Part shown: positions 37,101 to 44,083 of the stretch, in pieces | How the letters are laid out: the number at the start of each line of letters is the position of its first letter | Position numbering within the stretch: the stretch's first letter is position 1 | Assembly: GCF_002259745.1 (NCBI RefSeq) | Contig: NZ_MWWW01000017.1 | Coordinates: 1-58,573, forward strand | DNA: 58,573 nucleotides | Direction of reading: 5' to 3' | DNA from: Bifidobacterium myosotis | GTDB lineage: Bacteria > Actinomycetota > Actinomycetes > Actinomycetales > Bifidobacteriaceae | Notes under the pieces: model-generated | The model's input: only the letters and a program-made list of their open reading frames with translations | Told to the model about the DNA's origin: nothing | Databases searched by the model: none | Translations under genes and position numbers: made by a program

Positions 37101-38236
37101 TCTCGAATCGTCGTTGCGTCCGGCATCACGTCGGAATCCGGATCGGCGTCGATGGTGATCGTCCAGTTGACCACGGTGACGTCAACGCTCTGGCCGTTCT
37201 CGTCCTTCTTGGCGGTGCCGGCCTGACCGCGTTTACTCACATACCAACTGCTGTTGAGCCAGATGCTCTGTTCGGTGGTCTTGCGGTTGGTGGAGTCGTC
37301 GCTGTAGTACTTGACCTTGTTCTTGACGAGCTCGGTCTTGCCGTTCTTGACGGCATCGGCCACGGCTTTACGGTCGATCTTCACGCTGTATCGTGCATAC
37401 AGCACCTGTCCGTCGGCCATGTGGTCGATGTTGGCAGTGAATCCTTTGAGGTCGGCGTTATCCGTGCTTTGCCAGCCGCCGGTGTACTCCTGCGTGCAGT
37501 TGGCGTCCGTATACAGTTTGAGGGTGCCCGGCTGCAGGGTGAGGAGGTCGCCCATCGTGTCCTCGAGTTTGACATTCCGGTTGGTGCCGGTCGAATGCAC
37601 CTCGACAACGAAGTCAAACACGCTGGGATCGTCGGTGGAGATGGCACCGTTCTTCTGAGCCCACAGACTGTGCTTTTCGTTGACATCGACTTCCAGATCG
37701 CCTATGCCGGGGAATTCGAAGTTGGTCTTGCCGCCGTTCTCGCCGCCGGTCGATTTCTCGTTGATGGTGCCGTCGACGGTGACATATGCCTTGACGTTGG
37801 TGCCGGTGTCCGCACGGTCGAAAGTCGCGGTGATGCGGTTGCCGTTGACGGTGAACGTGCCGCGCTCGGTGCCGTCTTCACCGTAGATGGTGTAGGTCTT
37901 GCCGGATTCGAAGGTGATGCCTTGGGGCAGGTCATAGGTGAAGGTGTCTCCGGCTTGGATTGCGGTGTTGTTCGGCACGGTCCAGTGAAGCTGAACCTTG
38001 ACCTTATCGCCGTAGTTCACCTTCATGCCGGTGGTGTACGGCTTGCCGTTGATGGTGATGGACGTGGCATCCTTATCCACCGGAGCTTGGGCGCTGCCGA
38101 TTTCGTATTGGCTGGAGGCCTGGGCCTGAGGCACGCCCGCGACCATGGTGGCCAGCATCATGGCGACCACAACGAACAGTGATGCGAACGTTCGCAATAC
38201 AGGGGCGACGGAATGACGTCTGCTTCGACCGGGCAT
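31190..38236 (-). CDS. Giant LPXTG cell-wall adhesin with SpaA/Cna_B repeat stalk
   Basis: Sortase-anchored surface protein, 2348 residues. Signal peptide 1-43 (LFVVVAMMLATMVAGVPQA). Residues about 45-900 resemble collagen-binding and fimbrial adhesin modules. They are followed by SpaA-like modules near 925, 1069, 1385, 1492 and 1592, and Cna_B modules near 1176, 1285, 1715, 1827, 1965 and 2172 (cores such as TKVWNDASDADKLRPESI). The Lys and Asn pattern fits self-forming isopeptide bonds. A Ser/Glu/Asp-rich insert lies near 2030-2085. The C-terminus has LPETG (2302-2306), a span and a basic tail. ATG 38236 follows AGGAGAG. LacI-type operators lie upstream. The bound ligand is unknown. Confidence 0.9.
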   Translation of the reverse strand: MPGRSRRHSVAPVLRTFASLFVVVAMMLATMVAGVPQAQASSQYEIGSAQAPVDKDATSITINGKPYTTGMKVNYGDKVKVQLHWTVPNNTAIQAGDTFTYDLPQGITFESGKTYTIYGEDGTERGTFTVNGNRITATFDRADTGTNVKAYVTVDGTINEKSTGGENGGKTNFEFPGIGDLEVDVNEKHSLWAQKNGAISTDDPSVFDFVVEVHSTGTNRNVKLEDTMGDLLTLQPGTLKLYTDANCTQEYTGGWQSTDNADLKGFTANIDHMADGQVLYARYSVKIDRKAVADAVKNGKTELVKNKVKYYSDDSTNRKTTEQSIWLNSSWYVSKRGQAGTAKKDENGQSVDVTVVNWTITIDADPDSDVMPDATTIRDSLGDNLKAPTGAVKVTYTDRNWQTHETTLDWADLVNGTAKLPDDNGKPYRRYEIKYSTEVEKLPESGSGDKITYKNNVTVTPGDGSGQLPGSGTVTIGKDAVDLDKKYVGDANETKTLKWLTTFRAKDDLPAGKVLTDTVDDDGKTHPDGYTRPDWQVLDPDADTIRIYTDSKLTKEYAGSITKTVAADRKSFTITFNDAISKDTKLYISYTSTVLDSAPAGSTFANTVRFVNKEDTATHKPVVDNLDKSANQSYQDDGNGTPLSRNTMRWRLKVHDIPENAQSVTITDTLSHGETVNWQTFGDHKYIPGSMVAKDSKDNTYSGVTVTDNGDHTLTFVIAKGSPAFAKAQSGSLFIEYDTTFSNIADALNGGVKQYTNKAVIHIDGEAQLPDNADIWVKPNNLVSKQGTYDKNTAPYINYTVTVNPGGSTLNDGKSLTLTDTLGAALDLRMDSVTIADSRTKAEVEGATYAYDPAKKTITFTVPDARAMTITYKASVQLKPGEDFGSLGTNTIVLSGYGENGGTSTTTQTGKVIEAQGGISSSLHSLQIYKYADGDTTKPLNGARFKVERLNVDMSTNGDEWTSSGTPETVSESLQSGTSGYTPVVGLRADAIYRVTETKAPEGYTAAAIPLYIVFPGGEPQGHNAAFYQGKTVDGSPLTVAAVGEGDNSTTLQTYLWSVSNASAITASIEFAKTDERGSHVPGATLTLTKDGDATFKREWTTDDAGDTGAKHKVENLTPGTYTLTETTTPEGYQTADPITIVVTNKGAVLVNGVDVRDTGNVGQVTMIDRSNVTSIRARKVWDDDNNRDGKRKPVTFQLNKSLDGGKKWTVVAGQDKVLNESTPESQAVVEWTDLPVREGGTAVTYKVTEKNANQDGYTTTSRESTGSDVVPTTTFTNTYTPETVSVPVTKVWNDASDADKLRPESITVQLVANGKAVDGKTLTLNAENNWQGTFADLPKYENGGLITYTVQETGAPKGYTVTVAGSATSAGGITITNTHYPTDAKIRVSKRDLGGTEIAGAKMEITGTDENGKKVSKSWTSKAGTSYEAELKPGSYTLSETSAPNGYLVADPIDFTVERQADQSLVVKIGGNAADGNVIVMTDMYKPTNVTVSKVSLTGGVGEIAGAKLLITGTTLAGEVINPIEWTSTGTARVVTLAPGTYTLHESEAPSGYRPASDITFTVNLDGTVTVGGGTAKNNTVVMTDELNTTNVTVSKTAVAGVAELAGATFELTGTTFEGDETPFDDDVFTGLDGVTVGDNGKTLRWTSSAEGPRTFQLPNGTYTLTETAAPVGYDVAAKPITFTVRDGRVTIGDVAAGGNLVRVEDAAKSYTAVSVTKRWEDNDDSDKLRDGVTVTAVLYANGKEMEDTDDVSYHVELNADNNWSHDWTGLNKKDEEGNDITYTVSEVLTGDNKDEYHASIVRKPTANGYEFTLYNIHQPDAVNLDLVKNWDDHDNQDGLRPEAIQVTVTGTSERPKSDGSNGSEDYEQYSETMIVTTLKPNEQGEWKWTLENLPEKNPYGKPYTYSVTETPVAGYNGFDDELKCTSSDADACNVTFTYTKGENGQNDKYAITNTHAPETVAVTVNKVWDDAQDFNGQRPDAVTVWLLTSLWDNSNGWPEPQGDKCKESNKEIWGVSCMVLTSKDKVQEPSAGDSGSDIGDTSSPRPESGSAESGTTESDSHTGKTGADEPSTSESESDIDAQTAATGDTWTYTFTNLPKYRNGKLLRYSVTEEAVDDYTATFADDTKYDQQSGESGESGSTSDAAGSAKSTGVDDYRFTLSNRNVPDKTDLNVRKNWEDNDNGNNTRPTSIWVQLYEKTTPDTSDTALADLRDTTVIDQSQPATLQNLTAVGKPVELNEGNSWSYTFTELSTHKTYEVREVVPNGDGTYSPGTLDGYYPPIITGDQTKGYTITNTSLPILPETGGEGTARLTLLGLTLVALSGAFFANRITAARANGKRAKKGDLR

Positions 38237-38320
38237 GCTCTCTCTCCTATCGCGGCACCTGCGCCATTGACTGGCGCCGCTCGACTCATATGATGGAGCA
38301 TACCCCTTATTACGCCCTAA

Positions 38321-38335
38321 TTGCAAACGATTGCC
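38321..38335. promoter_or_regulatory. LacI-type operator overlapping adhesin promoter
   Basis: TTGCAAACGATTGCC lies 85 bases upstream of the adhesin start. On the minus strand it overlaps a TTTGCA -35-like element, with TATGCT as the -10 at 18-19 bases, so binding would block transcription. Confidence 0.5.
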
Positions 38336-38380
38336 GCATGTCGCATTCGTTCAGGGGATGTACTTAAGTCGTTCTATCTA

Positions 38381-38430
38381 GTGCATTTTCTGTTCATTCA
38401 GCAGATTCGATGATTTTCATGAAAATGCAC
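38381..38430. repeat. 10-bp inverted repeat between the two operators
   Basis: GTGCATTTTC (38381-38390) and GAAAATGCAC (38421-38430) are exact reverse complements, with TTTTCATGAAAA forming a smaller palindrome at the second arm. It may be a regulator site or fold. Confidence 0.5.
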
Positions 38431-38435
38431 TGCAA

Positions 38436-38449
38436 TTGCAAACGTTTGT
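38436..38449. promoter_or_regulatory. Second LacI-type operator upstream of adhesin
   Basis: TTGCAAACGTTTGT contains the perfect palindrome CAAACGTTTG. It is 115 bases from the first site, a spacing at which looping would be possible. Confidence 0.55.
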
Positions 38450-38616
38450 CTTTATTTTCCTCATGCAACATATTCAATTATGTTACCTGCCGGTCGCCAC
38501 CAGCACCCAAGGTGATCATCCGACGCCCATACCGGCAGTAGAGCTGGCCTCTTCCCCAGAAACCAAGCCCCATATTGACAACGTTCGCTCCTGAAACCTC
38601 ACGCAATAGACCCGCC

Positions 38617-38690
38617 AATCACGGACTCGCCCACGGTGAGGCACAGTCGTCCTCACTCGACTGCGCCTCACCCAGGCTCACCTCACAGCT
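38617..38690 (+). repeat. Hairpin repeat, family B, copy B3
   Basis: AATCACGGACTCGCCCACGG, TGAGGCACAGT, then CCTCACTCGACT. An A-like tail (GCCTCACCCAGGC then CACCTCACAGC) follows. The rest of the 38237-38714 gap holds the operators above and no gene. Confidence 0.65.
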
Positions 38691-38714
38691 AGTGTCCCGC
38701 GCCGGACTATCTGC

Positions 38715-40118
38715 TCAGTGGCTCCATACCGCCGCGTCGGGGTCGTCGTCGGGGTTGTAGCTGTCGTCGCCGTAGGTGTACTCATCGTCCACCACACCGG
38801 AATCGGCTTCGGCGTTGAGCGCGTCCACGTCCTTCTTGTCGAGCTTGTACTGCGGCAGCACGTTGTCGATATAGCTCTTGACGGCCTCGGCCATCGGCAC
38901 GTCGTGACCGGCCTTCTCCGCAAGGAACCATCGGTGGTCGAGCACTTCGTGGAAGAACTGCGCGGGCTCGATCTGCGAGCGGTATTCGGACGGAATCATA
39001 CGCACGGTCGGCTCGTAGACCTCGCGCATCCAGTCGGTGGCCACGATCTCCAGCTCCTCGCCGTCACGCCAGGTGGAGGCGCGGTAGGCATCGAGGTCGT
39101 TGAGCAGACGGCGGGCCTGATTCTCCTGCACGTCCAAACCGGTGAGGCGCAGGAGCTTGCGGGAGGCGTACCCGGCGTCCACCACACGCGGACGAACCAG
39201 CACGCGCTTGCCATCCTCGGCGGTCTTCATCTCGAGCTCGTCCACGTCGAAGCCGAGCTCGTTGAGCTTGTTGACGCGCTTCTCGATCTTCCACATCTCA
39301 TTCGGGCCGAACTTGTCGGTGTCGGTCAGGGCGCTCCACAGCGAATGGTAGCGATCGACCAGGCGGTTGCCCACCTCGATCTCGTCCACATCGCTGGGCA
39401 GCAGACGGCCGGACGCCAGATCCATGAGTTCGCCGATGATGTTCGTGCGAGCCAGATCGATATCGTATTCGCGCTGGCCTTCGGTCAGATTCACATGCAG
39501 GTCACCGGTTTCGGCGTCCACTAGGAAGGCGGAGAAAGCGTCGGCATCACGCAGGAACAGCACGTTCGACAGCGACACGTCGCCCCAGTAGAAGCCGGCC
39601 AGATGCAGACGGACCATGAGCACGGCGAGGGCGTCGATCAGTCGCTCGGCGGTGTCCGGGCGCAGATTGCGGGCGAACAGGGCACGGTAGGGCAGCGAGA
39701 ACTTGAGGTGCCGGGTGACGAGGATCGCCTCCAGCGGCTCGCCGTTGCGATCGTGGCGGCCGGTGACCACGGCGATCGGCTGCACGGTGGGCAGGTCGAG
39801 CTTCTGCAGCCGGCGCAGCAGCTCATACTCGCGCTCGGCCACCTGACGGGTGATCTCCTTCATGGCGTACACCTCGTCGCCAACGTGCACGAAACGCACC
39901 ACATGGCGGGAGATGCCTCGAGGCAGGTTGGCCAGCAGCTCCTGAGGCCATGTGGCCAGCGGCTTGTGCCACGGCAACGTGAACATCTTCGGGTTCGAGC
40001 TGGCGGCGGTGATCTTCAATGCCTGCGGTTCGGCTGAATTGGCGTGTTCGTCTTCGGCTTTGACAGACGTGGCTTTCAGCGCGCGCGGATCCAACTGGGG
40101 CAATTCATTCAACTCCAT
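38715..40118 (-). CDS. DUF4032 protein with kinase-like fold
   Basis: 467 residues, conserved in actinobacteria but without proven role. The N-terminal half resembles LPS/Kdo-type kinases. A Lys sits in EVYAMKEITRQ, a catalytic-loop-like YWGDVSLSNVLF follows, and a metal-binding-like FLVDAETGD comes after it. The second half is the DUF4032 region, with an Asp-rich tail (DDEYTYGDDSYNPDDDPDA). Whether it phosphorylates anything is unknown. ATG 40118 was chosen; TAAAAT lies seven bases upstream, which suits a leaderless mRNA. It follows the MsmK terminator on the same strand. Confidence 0.85.
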   Translation of the reverse strand: MELNELPQLDPRALKATSVKAEDEHANSAEPQALKITAASSNPKMFTLPWHKPLATWPQELLANLPRGISRHVVRFVHVGDEVYAMKEITRQVAEREYELLRRLQKLDLPTVQPIAVVTGRHDRNGEPLEAILVTRHLKFSLPYRALFARNLRPDTAERLIDALAVLMVRLHLAGFYWGDVSLSNVLFLRDADAFSAFLVDAETGDLHVNLTEGQREYDIDLARTNIIGELMDLASGRLLPSDVDEIEVGNRLVDRYHSLWSALTDTDKFGPNEMWKIEKRVNKLNELGFDVDELEMKTAEDGKRVLVRPRVVDAGYASRKLLRLTGLDVQENQARRLLNDLDAYRASTWRDGEELEIVATDWMREVYEPTVRMIPSEYRSQIEPAQFFHEVLDHRWFLAEKAGHDVPMAEAVKSYIDNVLPQYKLDKKDVDALNAEADSGVVDDEYTYGDDSYNPDDDPDAAVWSH

Positions 40119-40273
40119 GTGTTCGATTTTACGTTGCGCCCGCGCGTTTTTCTCGGAATTGGCCCCCATACCGCGAAAAACGCACACCGGCCTCGTCTCA
40201 ACGGCTCGTCGCCGCATCAACCGCGTCCGATGGCGTCATCGATAGTGGCATCGCCTCATGCCCTAAACAACAA

Positions 40274-40303
40274 GAAAAGCCCCGCAGCTATGCAGGGCTT
40301 TTC
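40274..40303 (-). terminator. Intrinsic terminator after the MsmK-type gene
   Basis: GAAAAGCCC (40274-40282) pairs with GGGCTTTTC (40295-40303). On the minus strand the stem is followed by TTGTTGTTT. Confidence 0.75.
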
Positions 40304-40400
40304 CAACGAGGTCATAAGAGAGGAAGAGAACAACCTCGTTTAATGGTTGACGAAGCGGTTAGACCTCGCCAAGTATATCTACGCCGCAATCGGCAATCGA

Positions 40401-41528
40401 CTAGTTCAGACGCAGCTCGGTCGACGGAGCGAACAGGTGCATCTTGGCCGGGTCGATCTTGATCTTGACGACGGCACCGATCTTCGGAAGCGCACGCGGG
40501 TTCACACGAATCGTGGTGAGCTTGTTCTGATCGGACATGACCTGAGAGGCCTCAGCGGCGGAACCATCGGTGATGATGTTGCCGTAGATGTAGCCGTCGG
40601 AACCCAGATCCTCGACGTTGACGACCTTCAGGGAGAAGGCGTTCGGATCGTCGGCCGGAGCCAGATCGGCGTCCTCAGGACGGAAGCCGACCACGATCTG
40701 GTTGTTGTCCTCGGCGGTGAGCTTGTTGACGGCCTCAGCCGGCAGGTCCACGGTGTCCTCGCCGATCTTCGCCTTGCCGTTGACCACCGGGTGGGTGTTC
40801 AGGTTCATCGACGGGGAGCCGATGAAGCCGGCGACGAAGACGTTGGCCGGACGATCGTACAGCTCGGTCGGGGCGCCGACCTGCTGCAGGATGCCGAGCT
40901 TGATGACGGCGATGCGGTCGCCCATCGTCAGGGCCTCGGTCTGATCGTGGGTCACGTACAGGGTGGTGACACCCAGCTGGCGCTGCAGAGCGGCGATCTG
41001 GGTACGGGTCTGGACACGGAGCTTGGCGTCGAGGTTGGACAGCGGCTCATCCATGAGGAAGACCTTCGGCTCACGGACGATTGCGCGGCCCATGGCCACA
41101 CGCTGACGCTGGCCACCGGACAGAGCCTTCGGCTTGCGGTCGAGGTACTCGGTGAGGTCCAGGATCTCAGCGGCCTTCTCAACGCGCTTGCGAATCTCGT
41201 CCTTCGGAGTGCCGGCGATCTTCAGAGCGAAGCCCATGTTGTCCGCAACGGTCATGTGCGGGTACAGAGCGTAGTTCTGGAACACCATGGCGATGTCGCG
41301 GTCCTTCGGCTGCATCGTGGTGACGTCCTTGCCACCGATGAGGATGCGGCCCTTGTTGACCTCTTCCAGACCCGCGAGCATGCGCAGGGTGGTGGACTTA
41401 CCACAACCGGAAGGGCCGACGAGGACGAGGAACTCGCCATCCTTGATATCAAGATTCAGGTCATCCACAGAGGGCTTGTCGTTGCCCGGGTAGATACGAG
41501 TGACGTGGTCGAAAACGACTTCTGCCAT
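40401..41528 (-). CDS. msmK: ABC transporter ATP-binding protein, MsmK/UgpC type (shared CUT1 ATPase)
   Basis: Cytoplasmic ATPase, 375 residues, that energises CUT1 sugar importers. Walker A is GPSGCGKST, the Q-loop region follows in VFQNYALYPHM, the signature is LSGGQRQR, Walker B is VFLMDEPLSNLD, and the switch His is in YVTHDQTEA. A C-terminal TOBE/OB regulatory domain (about 240-375) matches MalK/MsmK. It stands alone with its own promoter region and terminator. In bifidobacteria and streptococci such ATPases serve several permease pairs; the importer at 5553-8706 lacks its own ATPase and is the obvious client. AAAGGA supports the start. Confidence 0.93.
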   Translation of the reverse strand: MAEVVFDHVTRIYPGNDKPSVDDLNLDIKDGEFLVLVGPSGCGKSTTLRMLAGLEEVNKGRILIGGKDVTTMQPKDRDIAMVFQNYALYPHMTVADNMGFALKIAGTPKDEIRKRVEKAAEILDLTEYLDRKPKALSGGQRQRVAMGRAIVREPKVFLMDEPLSNLDAKLRVQTRTQIAALQRQLGVTTLYVTHDQTEALTMGDRIAVIKLGILQQVGAPTELYDRPANVFVAGFIGSPSMNLNTHPVVNGKAKIGEDTVDLPAEAVNKLTAEDNNQIVVGFRPEDADLAPADDPNAFSLKVVNVEDLGSDGYIYGNIITDGSAAEASQVMSDQNKLTTIRVNPRALPKIGAVVKIKIDPAKMHLFAPSTELRLN

Positions 41529-41780
41529 AATTACTAATCCTTTCAGAGGCAGGTACGTGCCTCACGATCCGTGGTAAAGGGATTTTCGGTTATTTACTGT
41601 GCCTCGACCTGTCGCTACCGTCGACAACTTTGCTTTCGGAAACTGCAAGCTTCAGCGTTTACTTTTCCGGTTCAGTGAAGGTTCTCTTCGTTGAGCCAAG
41701 AATCACTATACACGGGCCGCGTACAAACTCAAGGACAATCGCGCGAAATTTTTCGCACCGCGTGTCGCAGCGGACATCTG

Positions 41781-43100
41781 CTACCGCTCTGCGTCGAAAC
41801 TGACGCCGTTGCGGCGGGCCTCCCGTTCGGCCTTACGCTCGTCACGCCTTTCCTCGGCCTCCTCCATGCGCTGAATGCGCAGCTGGCGCCAATCCTCGCG
41901 CATGTCGCGGAACCGCTCTGCCCATGTGGCGGCGTCGTAGGCCGGACCGGCCTCGCCGGCACCGGCGTCCGGCGACGCCGCGCGCTTGCCGACCGAACCG
42001 GGGATGCCCGCGCCAATCGCGGCCTTGATTGCGGCGAGCCCGGAGACCGACCCATCATCGGCGCTTCCGTCCCCGGTTCCCTCACTGGCAACGGCACTAT
42101 CCGAGAGCGCGTCGGCGGCACCATCGGCGACCTTGGCGACCCCCATCTTCAACAGCCCCAGCAGCTCGCGCAAGGTCTCGGGAATGGGCTCGTCGCCCTC
42201 GCTGGCGGACTTGGTCAATCCTTCGATGCGCCGGCGCAGCGCGTCCGCATCCTCCGGATCGATCTTGAGCCCGGCGATCAACGACTGCCGGATGGTCTCG
42301 TAGTCCAAGTTGGCGAAGAAGTTCAGCTGCTGCAGGGTCATGAACCCCTTGAGTTCGGGGAACCGGTGGACGATGTACTCCTCGCGGTCATCGGCCGCGC
42401 GGGTCCAGTCGCGGGTGAGCTGCGGGTCCCAGCTGGCGGTGATCGACCCCTCGCGCATGCGGTAGTGGTAGAGGGCCTTGGGGATGCGGACCACGCGCGT
42501 GGCCTCGCCGATCACGTTGCAGATGCGGGACAGGTCCTCGATCTTGCGCCCCACCGGGAAGGAGAAGCCGGTGTTCTGATAGGTGGCGGCAGGTGCCAGA
42601 AACGCCCAGAAATAGCCGTCGATCTCGGCCTTGACCTGTTTCTTGATGGCTTCGACCGGAGTGAGGATCTGGACTTCGGAATAGTCGTTGTGCCGGTAGT
42701 TGGACAGCAACGGCTTGTCATTCTCGGAGATGGTGTCGAACTGGAACATCACGAGGTCGGCGTCGTAGTCGCGCATCGCGGCAAGGCAGTCCTCCACCAG
42801 CGTGGGGGCCACGGTGTCGTCCGAGTCGGCGAAGTAGATGTACGCGCCGGTGGCGACCTTGATTCCGGCGTTGCGTGCGTCGGACAGGCCGCCGTTGGGC
42901 TTGTGGATCACGCGCACACGGGCGTCCTTGGCGGCCCAGGCGTCGCACATGGCCGGGCAGCCGTCCGGCGAGCCGTCGTCCACGAGCAGGATTTCGAGAT
43001 TGGCGTAGGTCTGCGCGGCCACGCTCGCCACGCACTTGTCAAGGTACCGCTCGACTTTGTACACCGGGATGATGATGCTGACCAACGGCTCATGTTCCAT
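41781..43100 (-). CDS. Family 2 glycosyltransferase
   Basis: Cytoplasmic-side sugar transferase, 439 residues, probably for cell-wall polysaccharide or glycan. GT-A fold features: VSIIIPVYKVERYLDKCVAS at the start, LLVDDGSPDG, NGGLSDARN and the DxD-like YFADSDD. Residues past about 290 are not typical: an Ala/Gly/Ser-rich spacer and an Arg/Glu-rich helical tail (RMEEAEERRDERKAEREARR). ATG 43100 (MEHEPLVS) is used; upstream translation is not family-like, and a TACGCT box suggests a leaderless start. It is divergent from the two-component genes. Confidence 0.88.
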   Translation of the reverse strand: MEHEPLVSIIIPVYKVERYLDKCVASVAAQTYANLEILLVDDGSPDGCPAMCDAWAAKDARVRVIHKPNGGLSDARNAGIKVATGAYIYFADSDDTVAPTLVEDCLAAMRDYDADLVMFQFDTISENDKPLLSNYRHNDYSEVQILTPVEAIKKQVKAEIDGYFWAFLAPAATYQNTGFSFPVGRKIEDLSRICNVIGEATRVVRIPKALYHYRMREGSITASWDPQLTRDWTRAADDREEYIVHRFPELKGFMTLQQLNFFANLDYETIRQSLIAGLKIDPEDADALRRRIEGLTKSASEGDEPIPETLRELLGLLKMGVAKVADGAADALSDSAVASEGTGDGSADDGSVSGLAAIKAAIGAGIPGSVGKRAASPDAGAGEAGPAYDAATWAERFRDMREDWRQLRIQRMEEAEERRDERKAEREARRNGVSFDAER

Positions 43101-43254
43101 ACGTACAGCGTACCGCCATCGTGTCGCCGCCGTGTGAAGGTACGGGAGATGTGACGCCCCGTTCGAAAGCGGTACCGGGGCACGCGTCGAGGCGCGCACG
43201 GTACCCGGCGCGGCAACCGATATCGCCCGCACTGGGATAGGATGCAGGAGGAAC

Positions 43255-43269
43255 ATGACAGGGAGGTAA
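43255..43269 (+). other. Five-codon mini-ORF ahead of the response regulator
   Basis: AGGAGGAAC precedes ATG ACA GGG AGG TAA, which ends four bases before the response-regulator ATG and contains its Shine-Dalgarno. It may couple or dampen translation. Confidence 0.3.
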
Positions 43270-43273
43270 GGTC

Positions 43274-44083
43274 ATGCGCAGTGTGAGAGTGGGAGTGGTC
43301 GAGGACGACCCGTCGGCGTGCCAGCGTGTTCTGGATTATCTCAACCAATACCGTAGCGAGACCGGCGTGGAGTTCACGATCTCCGTGTTCAACGACGGCG
43401 AGGCGATCGTGGAGCGGTACACGCCCACGTATGACATCCTGTTTCTGGACATCGAGATGTCGCATATGGACGGCATGTCGGCGGCGCGGCGCATCCGCGA
43501 GCGCGACGACTCGGTGGTGATCGTGTTCATCACCGCCGCGCCGCAATACGCCATCAACGGCTACGAGGTGCAGGCGCTCTCCTACCTGCTCAAGCCCGTG
43601 CCGTATTTCGCGTTCCGTCAGGAGCTCAAACGGTCCATCGACATGGTGCGCCGGCGCTCGGACGGGTCGATGCTCATCGAGGCCGGCGGCAATCAGATGA
43701 GGCTGGAGCTTTCGGATGTGACGTACATCGAGTCGATCCGGCATACGATCATCGTCCACACGCTCGATGGAAAACTGTCGGTGTCCGGCACGCTGAAGGA
43801 CTTCGAGGGGCGGCTGGCTGATCAGGACTTCTTCCGCTCCAACTCCTGCTATCTGGTGAATCTGCGGCATGTGGTGGGCGTGGATGGACAGGACTGCGTG
43901 ATGTCGAACGCCGAGCGCCTGCGGGTGAGCCGGCCGCGCAAGAAGGCGTTCCTGACCGCGCTGACGAACTACATGGGCGCGTCCGGGCCGACCGCGCGGA
44001 TGGGCGCCGGCGAGGGCCCGGCCGTCGGCGGTACGGCGACCGTCGGCGGCGCAGCGGACGGCGCGACAGGCGAATCGGCATGA
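43274..44083 (+). CDS. LytTR-family response regulator (AgrA/LytR-like)
   Basis: DNA-binding response regulator, 269 residues. The receiver has acidic EDD near residue 10, phospho-acceptor Asp59 in LFLDIEMSHMDG and Lys107 in LLKPV. A LytTR domain (about 130-235, LIEAGGNQMRLELSDVTYIE) follows, then a Gly/Ala-rich tail. LytTR proteins often control peptide-signal or envelope genes. The ATG overlaps nothing upstream but has GGGAGGTAAGG. The gene overlaps the kinase by four bases (ATGA), so they are co-translated. Confidence 0.93.
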   Translation: MRSVRVGVVEDDPSACQRVLDYLNQYRSETGVEFTISVFNDGEAIVERYTPTYDILFLDIEMSHMDGMSAARRIRERDDSVVIVFITAAPQYAINGYEVQALSYLLKPVPYFAFRQELKRSIDMVRRRSDGSMLIEAGGNQMRLELSDVTYIESIRHTIIVHTLDGKLSVSGTLKDFEGRLADQDFFRSNSCYLVNLRHVVGVDGQDCVMSNAERLRVSRPRKKAFLTALTNYMGASGPTARMGAGEGPAVGGTATVGGAADGATGESA

